Part shown: piece by piece, positions 26,716-35,248 of the stretch | How positions within the stretch are numbered: position 1 is the first letter of the stretch | How the letters are laid out: each line of letters starts with the position of its first letter | Source: DASPKM01 sp035628135 | Lineage (GTDB): Bacteria; Bacteroidota; Bacteroidia; Chitinophagales; Chitinophagaceae | Direction: 5' to 3' | NCBI GenBank assembly: GCA_035628135.1 | Contig: DASPKM010000010.1 | Location: 310,001 to 374,000, forward strand | DNA: 64,000 nucleotides | Translations under genes and position numbers: made by a program | Notes under the pieces: generated by a model | What the model saw: the letters and a program-made list of their open reading frames with translations, nothing else | The model's database searches: none | Told to the model about the DNA's origin: nothing

Positions 26716-27519
26716 CTAATTATTAATTAGTGGTTCAGTATAAAACATATCGTCCATAACCACCAGGTCGTACTGTCCATTGTCTGAAACATCCTTATTG
26801 CCTACTGCTAGTATGCTGTTACCTGCAATGATCTTTACCCGCGTGATCTTTTCTTTGGGAAAGAATACGCCGATGAACGAGAAGCTGCTGCCCGGCTGCC
26901 TTACGGGCGCCTTGAACACGCCAAGGCTTTTGTTGCCATTAAAAAATTCGATGCTGGTGGAGTTGGCATCATCCACATCGGAGAATACCACGCCGAATCC
27001 TTTTATAGAAGCATCTGCATTGGTACCCGGCACTTTAAAGAACAGGTCCGCAATATTGCTTCCGCGTGGCGTAAAGCTGCGTTTGCCGCTGAATGCATCG
27101 AACTGCGTACCATACGAAGGTTCGATGTCGCTGAAATCGCTGCTGTCGACCCTGAAGAAGGTGCCGTTGTTGGCATATACCAATCCGCGCTTGCGGCCAT
27201 TGCTGCCATTGGGGTCGGTAAGGTTAAAGAAATCGAATGGGAAATTATCGCTGTTGGTGAAGTTGGCCGGAACACCGTCCCAGTTTACTTCGCGGCGGCC
27301 CGTGGTTTGGTTTGGCGTGGTGTTCAACTGGTCGCCCAAAATGCCGCGGAACTGGGCGAGGGCGGCGGTTATATCACCTGCTGCGCTTACAACGGTCGAT
27401 TCGGGCGCAGGAACTACCGGAACATCATCGTCGTCTTTACCGCAACTAATAAAGGCTACAGAAAGAAATGTAAAGAGTAATACTGTGAGGCTGGCCCGTT
27501 TAAATCTTAGTGTTTGCAT
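26716..27519 (-). CDS. Lipoprotein of unknown family, paralogue of 25671-26420
   Basis: 267 residues from the ATG at 27519; an upstream ATG would add 30 residues without a signal sequence. The lipobox is VAFISCGKDDDD. It aligns over its length with the lipoprotein downstream (GRREVNWDGVP, KRGLVY, FDAFSGKRSFT, IKGFGVVFSDVD, SIEFFNGNKSLGVF, FSFIGVFF, ITRVKI, DLVVMDDMFYTEP). Each copy has its own promoter and this one its own terminator, so they are duplicated genes rather than one operon. Export to the outer membrane is likely; function unknown. Confidence 0.77.
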   Translation of the reverse strand: MQTLRFKRASLTVLLFTFLSVAFISCGKDDDDVPVVPAPESTVVSAAGDITAALAQFRGILGDQLNTTPNQTTGRREVNWDGVPANFTNSDNFPFDFFNLTDPNGSNGRKRGLVYANNGTFFRVDSSDFSDIEPSYGTQFDAFSGKRSFTPRGSNIADLFFKVPGTNADASIKGFGVVFSDVDDANSTSIEFFNGNKSLGVFKAPVRQPGSSFSFIGVFFPKEKITRVKIIAGNSILAVGNKDVSDNGQYDLVVMDDMFYTEPLINN

Positions 27520-27580
27520 GTTGATAAGATTATTGGTTAATGGTATTTTGATTAATATGATACCCGTTGAGTTACATTGG

Positions 27581-27611
27581 CAAAAATGCATTGATACGCT
27601 GCGCTGCACAA
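27581..27611 (-). promoter_or_regulatory. Promoter of the lipoprotein gene at 26716
   Basis: Minus strand: TTG (27611-27609), 20 bases, CATTTTTG (27588-27581). Same box and spacing as the promoter at 26475-26505. A weak TCCCCGAAT-like match (10 of 16 bases, right arm GGGGA intact) lies at 27644-27659. Confidence 0.45.
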
Positions 27612-27730
27612 TCGCCGAACAAAGGGAAATTGTTCACTGCTTATGGGGAGGAGGCAACCTTTTTTAACTATAGTAAAAAATAGTTGAAAACATTGATTTT
27701 TTTTGTTCGAAATAAGCTCTGTAAAAACAA

Positions 27731-27758
27731 AAAAGCTATTGCTTTTGCAATAGCTTTT
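27731..27758 (-). terminator. Terminator of the haloperoxidase-like gene
   Basis: Perfect 12-base stem AAAAGCTATTGC/GCAATAGCTTTT around TTTT, preceded on the plus strand by an A-rich run, giving a U-tract for minus-strand transcripts ending after 27782. Confidence 0.8.
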
Positions 27759-27781
27759 AACGTTAATGGATAGACGAACGG

Positions 27782-29050
27782 TTATTGTAAGGGCTTGAGC
27801 TGATTCTCCAATGTCCACTGTCCTACTTTATTTCCCAGGTCCTGCCCCGCACGACACGAAAACCTGAAGTGGATACCTGCCATTACCCGCGAATCTGCAT
27901 TTTCATCAGCAGCCTGGCTAAAGCTGTTGAATGTGCGCGAAGCATTTTTAGGATCAGCTGAAGGAGACGTGAAAGTAAACCTGGTTTTATCACCCAGTAT
28001 GCCGGCTAATACTGTGGCGGCTGCATTACCCAGGGCACTGTGCGTAGAAGGATAATCCTGCACAGGCGGCGTAACTTCCTGCGATTCCCAATTCTCATCC
28101 CTTGCGGTAGCGGGGTTATCATCGGTATCGGCAAACTGGATGGCTGTATACGGCCTCCAGAAATTATAATGGAACTTTGAATCCCATCCAGCAGTATATG
28201 CATCCGCCAATGCCATGTTCAGCAACGCAAATAAGCGTGCGGCATCGAACAGGTTAAGCTTTTTATCTGCAGTAACCACGCGGCCGATGCGGTTCCACCC
28301 GATCTCCGATAATTCATACCAGAACTTGGCATAAAAGGTTTGATCGGCCGTGCGCAACGTACTATTCTTGCCGCCAAACAGCTTTACTTCATTAAAGGAA
28401 GCGGCGTATTCATTGCTTGTTAGTGCGGGCGGCGGCGCAATGCGGAACTGGTCATAGCGGTTCAGCGAAAACGTCTTCATGGTCTTCCAGTGCGGCGCAT
28501 ACACGAAGTTCAATGGCGGCACCAACTGGTAGATACCCGGACGCACTGAAGCCTGCCAGGGCGCTGCCCATACGCCATCGAGCGCACCGTCTTTTTTACG
28601 CAGTTCAACGATCTTGCGGCCGGCCTTATCGCCCAGCAAAATGGCCCTGTTCTTTGCTTCGGGATTTTTTACCCTTGAAAGCCACTCTGCCAGCTTTGCA
28701 TTGAGCATTTCCTTTTTCTCAGGAAACGAAGCAACCAGTACTGTGTAGGCTGCTGTGGCCGCCGCCGCTTCTGGATCAGCCTTTCTGTCCCTTTCCTTCA
28801 GTGCATAGCTCACATACACAGGGTCAATCGCATTCAGCGCATCGTGCATGGCAATATGCACCATGGTATTGACCCTGGAGGCCAGCATCGGCTGGTAATT
28901 CTTGCCATCCATGGTCTCGTGCGAAATGAGGTTCCAACTGATGATTACATCTGCAGGAAGTTCTTTGAACTTTGGTGTTGGCTTGCTGATAAAAGCCATC
29001 ATTGCAATGGACAATACAAATGCCACTGCCGAGGAGGTTTTGTTTTTCAT
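27782..29050 (-). CDS. Vanadium-dependent haloperoxidase-like (PAP2 superfamily) exported protein
   Basis: 422 residues from the ATG at 29050, which starts a signal peptide (MKNKTSSAVAFVLSIAMMAF); an upstream ATG adds 21 unlikely residues. The vanadate/phosphate pocket motifs appear in order: FWRPYTAIQ, DYPSTHSALGNAAATVL and SRVMAGIHFRFSCRAGQDLG. Members oxidise halides with peroxide or act as acid phosphatases; this subgroup from Bacteroidota is mostly uncharacterised. It has its own promoter and terminator but sits beside the two lipoproteins and the propeller kinase. Confidence 0.87.
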   Translation of the reverse strand: MKNKTSSAVAFVLSIAMMAFISKPTPKFKELPADVIISWNLISHETMDGKNYQPMLASRVNTMVHIAMHDALNAIDPVYVSYALKERDRKADPEAAAATAAYTVLVASFPEKKEMLNAKLAEWLSRVKNPEAKNRAILLGDKAGRKIVELRKKDGALDGVWAAPWQASVRPGIYQLVPPLNFVYAPHWKTMKTFSLNRYDQFRIAPPPALTSNEYAASFNEVKLFGGKNSTLRTADQTFYAKFWYELSEIGWNRIGRVVTADKKLNLFDAARLFALLNMALADAYTAGWDSKFHYNFWRPYTAIQFADTDDNPATARDENWESQEVTPPVQDYPSTHSALGNAAATVLAGILGDKTRFTFTSPSADPKNASRTFNSFSQAADENADSRVMAGIHFRFSCRAGQDLGNKVGQWTLENQLKPLQ

Positions 29051-29074
29051 ACTTGCTATATTTAAAATGAGGTG

Positions 29075-29106
29075 CAAATATGAGGCACACGACCTACTTG
29101 TTCCAA
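29075..29106 (-). promoter_or_regulatory. Promoter of the haloperoxidase-like gene
   Basis: Minus strand: TTG (29106-29104), 21 bases, CATATTTG (29082-29075). Third member of the local CAnnTTTG promoter set. Confidence 0.4.
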
Positions 29107-29146
29107 TCGCCAAATGTGAGGAGAATACTACTAAAAACGGGGATAT

Positions 29147-29548
29147 TTACAGCTCTACCACGTCCAGCCAATACCGCGCAAAGGTTTCGATCTTTTCCTT
29201 GGTAAGAAAATGCGTGGAAGGTTTTTGAATGAAGGAGTTGGCGCCCAGCCGGTAGGCTTCTTTTACCGTAGAATCAGGAGTTACCTCGCTGACCACTACT
29301 ACCGGGATCGCCTTAAAAACGGGATGGCTTTTCAGTTGTTGCAGCGTGCCGTGGCCATGCCTGCCAGGATCGAGCACGATCAGGTCCGGCATGTCTGCTT
29401 TATTCAATCCATTCAGGTATTGTATCACATCATTATGGCCATCAAAAAATTTAAGCGCCATGCTGGAACCATAGTCGGCAAAATAAGTTTCGATGATATA
29501 CCTGTCGTCCATATCATCTTCTATCATCAATACCTTACGCTTTTTCAT
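29147..29548 (-). CDS. Single-domain response regulator (CheY-like receiver)
   Basis: 133 residues from the ATG at 29548 (MKKRKVLMIEDDMDDRYIIE); an upstream frame start adds 31 non-conserved residues. Acidic pocket EDD (10-12), phospho-acceptor Asp60 in LIVLD, Ser/Thr in VVVVSE and the terminal Lys in IQKPS are present. The loop after Asp60 (PGRHGHG) replaces the usual LNLPG, which may alter partner choice. No output domain and no adjacent kinase; a phosphorelay or allosteric role is likely. Confidence 0.88.
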   Translation of the reverse strand: MKKRKVLMIEDDMDDRYIIETYFADYGSSMALKFFDGHNDVIQYLNGLNKADMPDLIVLDPGRHGHGTLQQLKSHPVFKAIPVVVVSEVTPDSTVKEAYRLGANSFIQKPSTHFLTKEKIETFARYWLDVVEL

Positions 29549-29595
29549 AGCGGAAATTTTAAAAGATAAATGTAATGATTTCCGGATTGTGAATG

Positions 29596-29648
29596 GTGAG
29601 TTGTGAGTTGTGAGTGAATAGATTGTATACGCACAATTCACAGCTCAC
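29596..29648. repeat. Hairpin built from a 7-base tandem repeat at a gene end
   Basis: GTGAGTTGTGAGTTGTG (29596-29612, period 7) pairs with CACAATTCACAGCTCAC (29632-29648) over 17 bases with two G-U pairs. The right arm contains the stop codon of the peroxiredoxin gene (29645-29647). It may end minus-strand transcripts. A comparable element is at 47546-47611. Confidence 0.5.
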
Positions 29649-30121
29649 GACCTTTTCAAAGCCTTCCACGCCACCACGATCTCTTCCGCATGTGCCTTGT
29701 TCTTCGGACGCAAAAATACTTTCCTGACAACGCCCTTTTCATCCAGTAAATACGTAGTGCGGTAAACGCCCATATATTTATTACCGAACATCTGCTTCTC
29801 GCCCCACACTCCATATTTCTTCAGGATGGCGTGCGAAGGGTCGGCAACAAGCCGGAACGGCAGGCTGAATTTTTTCTCGAACTTTTTATGGCTGTCCGGG
29901 TTGTCGGGACTAACGCCGATAACCTCAAACCCTTCCTGCCGCAACAATCCATAGTTATCGCGCAGGTTGCAGGCCTGGATGGTGCAGGTGGGCGTATCAT
30001 CTTCAGGATAGAAATACAGCACGACCTTCTTTCCTTTGAAGTCTGACAGCTTTACGGTATTGCCATCCTGGTCTTTGCCCGAAAAAGACGGCGCTTTGTC
30101 TCCTTCTTTCGCATCCCGCAA
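29645..30121 (-). CDS. bcp: Thioredoxin-dependent peroxiredoxin, BCP/PrxQ type
   Basis: 158 residues. Peroxidatic Cys46 and resolving Cys51 lie in DDTPTCTIQACNLRD, the PrxQ spacing, and the thioredoxin-fold motif KKVVLYFYPE precedes them. It reduces hydrogen peroxide and alkyl hydroperoxides using thioredoxin. The start is a TTG two bases after the M23 gene stop; no in-frame ATG fits, so start choice is moderate. Co-transcribed with the upstream peptidase. Confidence 0.9.
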   Translation of the reverse strand: MRDAKEGDKAPSFSGKDQDGNTVKLSDFKGKKVVLYFYPEDDTPTCTIQACNLRDNYGLLRQEGFEVIGVSPDNPDSHKKFEKKFSLPFRLVADPSHAILKKYGVWGEKQMFGNKYMGVYRTTYLLDEKGVVRKVFLRPKNKAHAEEIVVAWKALKRS

Positions 30122-30123
30122 AG

Positions 30124-31833
30124 TTATCTGGTAAATCGGAACGTTTGAGTGGTAACATTGCCCGCCTCATCCTGTGCGCGGATGGTGAGCTCATGGTTGC
30201 CGGCAGTGCATTTTTCATCGAAGGTATAAATGAAGTTGCGCCCCTTGTCATTGGTAAAACGCAGCCATTTACCGTCCAGCTCGGCGCGCACGTTCTTAAA
30301 ACTGGTATTGTTATCCCTTACTGTAAATACTATGCGCGAAGCCTTCGACAGGTTCGACCCGTCGGCAAAACCAACGGGCACTATTACAGGCGGTTCCTGG
30401 TCAACCACCAGTTGAAAGCTTCCGAAATCGCGGAACCTCGCAGTGGCCCAGTCATTGTTCCACTCCACTTTCTGCACTTCTTTCCTTAGGCCGGTTACGC
30501 GCAGCATCACCGTTCTTTCTTTTTCGGCAGGCGTTAATACCCTGCTGGGCCTTATGCGCACCAGCATGGGCGCATGCAAAGGAATATGGGCGGCGCCAAT
30601 AACATGCGTTGCTGAAACGATTCCCGCAATAGGCGTAACGGTTTGCGAATAACGCACGTGCACCGAATCGTACAGGCAGGTTTCACCAAAGAAAAATTCC
30701 GCCTCCGGCGATTCGTACCCGTCCACCATCATCGGATAAAACAGCTTGCCGGGAGCACGGCTTGCTTGCCTTGCATACGACGGATCGTACCGCAGCTTCG
30801 TTTCCAGCACCGACGCATTGCCATAGGCATCCTTTACAACTATCCTTATGGAATGCACTGCTTCATCCGATAGGTCCAGCACCCCATTGCCATTTACCGA
30901 CTTGTACAAAGGCGCAACAAATCCCGGCAAGGCCGATAAATGCTGCAGGTAAGGACCACCAAGGGTTTTGGTTCGGTAATCGATATGCGCGTTCAGGTAA
31001 CGCGTATCGTTGTAGCTGATGCCGTCCATCCTGAAACCTACTACCGGTTGTTCCTGCTCGTATAAAACCGCTTCGAAAATGCCATTGGCATTGCTTGAAC
31101 CGGAATGCGTATCAAATGCGCCGATGGCAAGACTGACTTTGGGAGCGCCCACTGTAATGACGGCCGGGCTTGTGATGAAATTTTTCCCCGATTTCTTCAC
31201 GGCTACCAGCTTCGGCGATTGTTCGTACACGCTGATCGTTCTATCGTATACGGCCAACCGTAAGATATTGGGCGTGGTATTATCGGACAATGGAAAACCG
31301 AACAGCATAGGGTTAACATTTACTTCATCTGCGGTACGCCTGATCTCGAAATGCAGGTGCGGCGCCTGCGATCCACCGGTATTACCGCTATAGGCCAGAA
31401 AGTCGCCCTTCTTTACAGGAAACAAGTCCGGTGTCAACTCCAACGAAACATTCCAGGATTCCAGCTCATACTGCCTTTGTTTTACATACCTGTCCAATGC
31501 TGGGAAAAAAGCGTTCAGGTGGGCGTACAAAGTAGTATAGCCATTGGGATGATTGATGTAAATGGCCCTGCCAAATCCACCAGGTTCTATCTTGATGCGG
31601 GCGATGTATCCTTCCGCGGCGGCGTGCACAGGCAGGTTCTCTACCCTATTGGTGCGAAGGTCGAGCCCCATGTGATAGTGATTGCTGCGCAGCTCCCCGA
31701 AGTTTCCGCTAAGGCTGATGGGAATGTTCAGCGGGTTGCGGAAATAACCCTTGGGATAGGCGGGCGTTTCAAAAACCTGGCTGAAACACTTTGCTGAGGC
31801 TAAGAGGAAAAATAGAAACAATACCGTTCGCAT
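30124..31833 (-). CDS. M23-family peptidoglycan metallopeptidase
   Basis: 569 residues with a signal peptide (LFLFFLLASAKCFSQ). The LytM/lysostaphin catalytic core is near the N-terminus: zinc ligands His54 and Asp58 in HYHMGLD, then GGFGRAIYINHPNGYTTLYAHL, and HLHFE (His159, His161). The remaining 400 residues are beta-sandwich-like with a final Ig-like domain (AGNHELTIRAQDEAGNVTTQ). It should cut peptide cross-links in the periplasm. A TAGCTTTG promoter box is just upstream. First gene of a two-gene unit with the peroxiredoxin. Confidence 0.9.
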   Translation of the reverse strand: MRTVLFLFFLLASAKCFSQVFETPAYPKGYFRNPLNIPISLSGNFGELRSNHYHMGLDLRTNRVENLPVHAAAEGYIARIKIEPGGFGRAIYINHPNGYTTLYAHLNAFFPALDRYVKQRQYELESWNVSLELTPDLFPVKKGDFLAYSGNTGGSQAPHLHFEIRRTADEVNVNPMLFGFPLSDNTTPNILRLAVYDRTISVYEQSPKLVAVKKSGKNFITSPAVITVGAPKVSLAIGAFDTHSGSSNANGIFEAVLYEQEQPVVGFRMDGISYNDTRYLNAHIDYRTKTLGGPYLQHLSALPGFVAPLYKSVNGNGVLDLSDEAVHSIRIVVKDAYGNASVLETKLRYDPSYARQASRAPGKLFYPMMVDGYESPEAEFFFGETCLYDSVHVRYSQTVTPIAGIVSATHVIGAAHIPLHAPMLVRIRPSRVLTPAEKERTVMLRVTGLRKEVQKVEWNNDWATARFRDFGSFQLVVDQEPPVIVPVGFADGSNLSKASRIVFTVRDNNTSFKNVRAELDGKWLRFTNDKGRNFIYTFDEKCTAGNHELTIRAQDEAGNVTTQTFRFTR

Positions 31834-31870
31834 GGATCACAAGCCGTTTAAAAATTTTTTTAATAATTGG

Positions 31871-31899
31871 CAAAGCTAATCGGTTACCTGCATTTACAA
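31871..31899 (-). promoter_or_regulatory. Promoter of the M23 peptidase-peroxiredoxin unit
   Basis: Minus strand: TTG (31899-31897), 18 bases, TAGCTTTG (31878-31871), an exact -7 match; predicted start near 31864, about 30 bases before the ATG at 31833. Confidence 0.5.
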
Positions 31900-32109
31900 G
31901 ATGGTATCAAAGAATAAAGCGCATATCCAATCTTCCTTAAAGTAATCTTAAAGCTGGCCTGATTATAGTGTAGTAGTAATCGTGAAGAGGTTTTAGGAAA
32001 CCGTTCCCAAAAATACCCGCATTGTGGTATGGTTTTTAACAACTGTGGAACAGCTTTTGCCGTATGTAAATTGTCTTAGATAAAGTAATCCGATAAACCC
32101 GCAACATTT

Positions 32110-32322
32110 ATGAACAGATTTCAACAAAAATTGGTGATCATGTTGGCAGTATTTGTAGGTTCCCTTGTAGGATTGTTCAGAGGAAACGAAGCCAGGCAGA
32201 AATGGGTGTATAAGATCAAAAGCCGTTATGAAGATAAACGTCAGATGGCTGCGAAGAAAACCCTTCAACCCGGAGAAGTGATGCTGGATGATATCGAATT
32301 GGCAGCCTTCCATAAGAATTAA
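32110..32322 (+). CDS. Small membrane-anchored protein, 70 residues
   Basis: An N-terminal helix (KLVIMLAVFVGSLVGLF) is followed by a strongly basic stretch (RGNEARQKWVYKIKSRYEDKRQ) and a mixed tail. It is followed directly by a good terminator, which supports a real transcript. Single-span inner-membrane protein with a cytoplasmic basic tail by the positive-inside rule. Family not recognised. The 276 bases before it show no other feature. Confidence 0.6.
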   Translation: MNRFQQKLVIMLAVFVGSLVGLFRGNEARQKWVYKIKSRYEDKRQMAAKKTLQPGEVMLDDIELAAFHKN

Positions 32323-32354
32323 TTTCAACAGTATTTACCTCGGAAGTTCATCAA

Positions 32355-32382
32355 CCTCGGCCAGGGTGGCTGAGGTTTTTTT
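32355..32382 (+). terminator. Rho-independent terminator before carB
   Basis: CCTCGGCCA (32355-32363) pairs with TGGCTGAGG (32367-32375) with one G-U pair, followed by a run of seven T. It ends the small-protein transcript and isolates carB. Confidence 0.8.
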
Positions 32383-32393
32383 ATTTTTTATGT

Positions 32394-32401
32394 TACTTTT
32401 G
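32394..32401 (+). promoter_or_regulatory. Probable carB -7 box
   Basis: TACTTTTG followed by C, 23 bases before the carB ATG. The -33 region overlaps the T-tract of the preceding terminator and lacks a clear TTG. Confidence 0.4.
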
Positions 32402-32424
32402 CGCAGTTTTGAACTTTCCCACCC

Positions 32425-35247
32425 ATGCCCAAAGACAATTCTATCAAATCAGTGCTCATCATCGGTTCCGGACCCATCATCATCGGACAAGCTTGTGAAT
32501 TTGATTATTCAGGTTCCCAGGCAGCCCGCAGTATCCGTGAAGAAGGGATTAAGGTGATCCTGATCAATAGCAATCCCGCTACCATCATGACGGACCCCAT
32601 GATGGCCGATAAAGTATACCTGCTGCCCCTTACAGTCGAAAGCATTCAGCAAATACTCGAGGAAAACCAGATTGATGCCGTTTTGCCCACCATGGGCGGA
32701 CAAACCGCCCTGAACCTTGCCAAAGAAGCACACGAGCTGGGTATTTGGGAAGAATACAACGTGCGGATGATCGGCGTGGACATCGATGCGATAGAAACCG
32801 CTGAAGACCGCGAGAAGTTCCGGCAGCTGATGGTAAAGATCAAAGTGCCGGTAGCTCCGTCCCGTACGGCCAACTCCCTGCTCGAAGGAAAAGAGTTCGC
32901 CCAGCAGATAGGCATTCCCTTGGTGATCCGTCCATCGTATACCCTCGGCGGCACAGGCGGCGGTTTCGTTCATACCAAAGAGGAACTGGAGCCCGCGCTG
33001 GAAAGAGGACTTTCCGCATCGCCCATACACGAAGTGCTGGTAGAAAAGGCAGTGGTAGGCTGGAAGGAATTTGAGCTGGAGCTGCTAAGAGATAAGAATG
33101 ACAACGTTGCCATCATTTGTACCGTGGAGAACGTGGACCCCATGGGCGTGCACACCGGCGATTCCATAACGGTGGCCCCGGCCATGACCCTAAGCGATAC
33201 CGCCTTCCAGGAAATGCGTAACAAAGCCATCCTGATGATGCGCAGCCTTGGCAATTTCGCAGGCGGCTGTAACGTACAGTTCGCATTGAATCCCGATACG
33301 GAAGACATTATTGCGGTAGAGATCAATCCAAGGGTAAGCCGTTCGTCGGCGCTGGCATCCAAGGCAACGGGTTATCCCATCGCCAAAGTGGCCGCCAAGC
33401 TCGCCATAGGATATAATTTGGATGAACTCAAGAACCAGATCACGCAAACTACTTCTGCTTATTTTGAGCCCGCATTGGATTACGTGATCGTGAAAATGCC
33501 CCGTTGGAACTTCGATAAGTTCCGTGGCGCCAATGATACGCTGGGCCTTCAAATGAAAAGCGTGGGCGAGGTAATGTCCATCGGCCGCAGCTATGCCGAA
33601 GCCCTGCAGAAAGCCACGCAAAGCCTGGAGAACAATGCCGTGGGCCTGGGCAATTATACAAAGAGCCAGATGTCGGCCGAGGAGCTGATAGAATACATTA
33701 AAATACCGAAATGGGACCGCGTCTTCCGCATTAAGGATGCATTGATGCAGGGCGTTTCGGTGAATACCATTTCAAAGGCCACCGGCATCGACCGCTGGTT
33801 TGTGAACGAGATTAACAAGATAGTAGACCTTGAAAAGGAAATTGCCAAATACAAGCTCAACACCCTCCCCCTCGAATTGTTGAAACAGGCCAAGCTGATG
33901 GGCTTCAGCGACCAGCAGATATCACTGATCATGCAGGATGGCAGCGATGAAGATATCTACCAGATGCGCAAGGCTGCGGGCTTTACCCGCGTATACAAGA
34001 TGGTGGACACCTGCAGCGCGGAATTCGAGGCCAAAACACCTTACTTCTATTCCAGCTTCGAGCATGGCGGCTCCAACGAAAGCATTGTAAGCAATAAGAA
34101 GAAGATCATCGTGCTGGGCTCGGGCCCTAACCGCATAGGACAGGGTATCGAATTCGATTATTGCTGCGTGCACGGGCTGCTGGCCATTAAGGAATGCGGC
34201 TATGAATCCATCATGGTCAATTGCAATCCCGAAACCGTTTCTACTGATTTCGACATGGCCGACAAGCTTTACTTCGAACCCGTGTTCTGGGAACATCTAT
34301 GGGAGATAGTAGAGCACGAAAAGCCTGATGGCGTAATTGTGCAGTTGGGCGGGCAAACCGCGTTGAAGCTCGCAGAGCGCCTGCACAAGAAAGGCATCCG
34401 AATCGTAGGAACCAGTTACGACAACATGGACATAGCGGAAGACCGCGGCCGTTTCAGCGACATGCTAAAAGAGCTGAACATTCCCTATCCGGAATATGGA
34501 ACAGCCTTTACGGTTGACCAGGCTACCGAGGTGGCCAAAAAAGTGGGATATCCCGTGCTGGTTCGCCCGAGCTATGTACTGGGCGGGCAAAGAATGCGGA
34601 TTGTTATCAACGATGAAGAGCTGGAAAAAGCAGTGATCAGCCTGCTGAAGCACATACCCGGCAATAAGATCCTGATCGACCACTTCCTCGACCGTTGCCA
34701 GGAAGCCGAAATAGACGCCATTTGCGATGGAGAGCAATTTCACGTAATGGGCGTAATGGAGCACATAGAACCCGCGGGCATTCACAGCGGCGACAGCAAT
34801 GCCGTGCTGCCGCAGTTCAACCTGTCTCCACTGGTAGTAGAAACCATGGAAGAATACGCACGCAGGATAGCCTTCAGGCTCAACATCCGCGGGCTCATCA
34901 ATATCCAGTTCGCCATTAAAGACGGAAAGGTATATGTGATAGAAGCCAACCCACGCGCATCGCGCACCACGCCGTTCATTGCGAAAGCATACCAGATACC
35001 TTACCTCAACATCGCTACCAAGGTGATGCTGGGCGTAAACAAGCTGTCTGACTTTAAATTTGTAAAGCGCCTGAAAGGATACGCCATCAAAGAGCCCGTG
35101 TTCAGCTTTGAAAAATTCCCGGGCGTTAGCCGCGAATTGGGCCCAGAAATGAAATCTACCGGCGAAGCCATACGTTTCATCAAAGACCTGCGCGACCCTT
35201 ACTTCAGGCAATTGTACAAGGAACGCAGTATGCACCTGAGCAAATAA
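32425..35247 (+). CDS. carB: Carbamoyl-phosphate synthase large subunit, short form
   Basis: 940 residues. Two ATP-grasp halves are clear: IIGSGPIIIGQACEFDYSG and VLGSGPNRIGQGIEFDY open the carboxyphosphate and carbamoyl-phosphate domains, each with VRPSYxLGG. It makes carbamoyl phosphate for pyrimidines and arginine, using ammonia from the CarA subunit, which is not in this window. The protein stops just after the second ATP-grasp half (DPYFRQLYKERSMHLSK), so the MGS-like allosteric domain of about 130 residues in the 1070-residue enterobacterial form is missing; binding of UMP and ornithine there is therefore not expected. Confidence 0.96.
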   Translation: MPKDNSIKSVLIIGSGPIIIGQACEFDYSGSQAARSIREEGIKVILINSNPATIMTDPMMADKVYLLPLTVESIQQILEENQIDAVLPTMGGQTALNLAKEAHELGIWEEYNVRMIGVDIDAIETAEDREKFRQLMVKIKVPVAPSRTANSLLEGKEFAQQIGIPLVIRPSYTLGGTGGGFVHTKEELEPALERGLSASPIHEVLVEKAVVGWKEFELELLRDKNDNVAIICTVENVDPMGVHTGDSITVAPAMTLSDTAFQEMRNKAILMMRSLGNFAGGCNVQFALNPDTEDIIAVEINPRVSRSSALASKATGYPIAKVAAKLAIGYNLDELKNQITQTTSAYFEPALDYVIVKMPRWNFDKFRGANDTLGLQMKSVGEVMSIGRSYAEALQKATQSLENNAVGLGNYTKSQMSAEELIEYIKIPKWDRVFRIKDALMQGVSVNTISKATGIDRWFVNEINKIVDLEKEIAKYKLNTLPLELLKQAKLMGFSDQQISLIMQDGSDEDIYQMRKAAGFTRVYKMVDTCSAEFEAKTPYFYSSFEHGGSNESIVSNKKKIIVLGSGPNRIGQGIEFDYCCVHGLLAIKECGYESIMVNCNPETVSTDFDMADKLYFEPVFWEHLWEIVEHEKPDGVIVQLGGQTALKLAERLHKKGIRIVGTSYDNMDIAEDRGRFSDMLKELNIPYPEYGTAFTVDQATEVAKKVGYPVLVRPSYVLGGQRMRIVINDEELEKAVISLLKHIPGNKILIDHFLDRCQEAEIDAICDGEQFHVMGVMEHIEPAGIHSGDSNAVLPQFNLSPLVVETMEEYARRIAFRLNIRGLINIQFAIKDGKVYVIEANPRASRTTPFIAKAYQIPYLNIATKVMLGVNKLSDFKFVKRLKGYAIKEPVFSFEKFPGVSRELGPEMKSTGEAIRFIKDLRDPYFRQLYKERSMHLSK

Positions 35248-35248
35248 G

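Noticed and set aside
26780..27667. 295-codon plus-strand frame
   Set aside because: Antisense to the second paralogous lipoprotein, which has a lipobox and a homologue next door.
30340..30365. GGTTCGACCC, resembling a tRNA T-loop
   Set aside because: It lies in the M23 peptidase coding sequence and no cloverleaf can be built around it.
31993..32328. 111-codon minus-strand frame
   Set aside because: Antisense to the 70-residue membrane protein, which has its own terminator.
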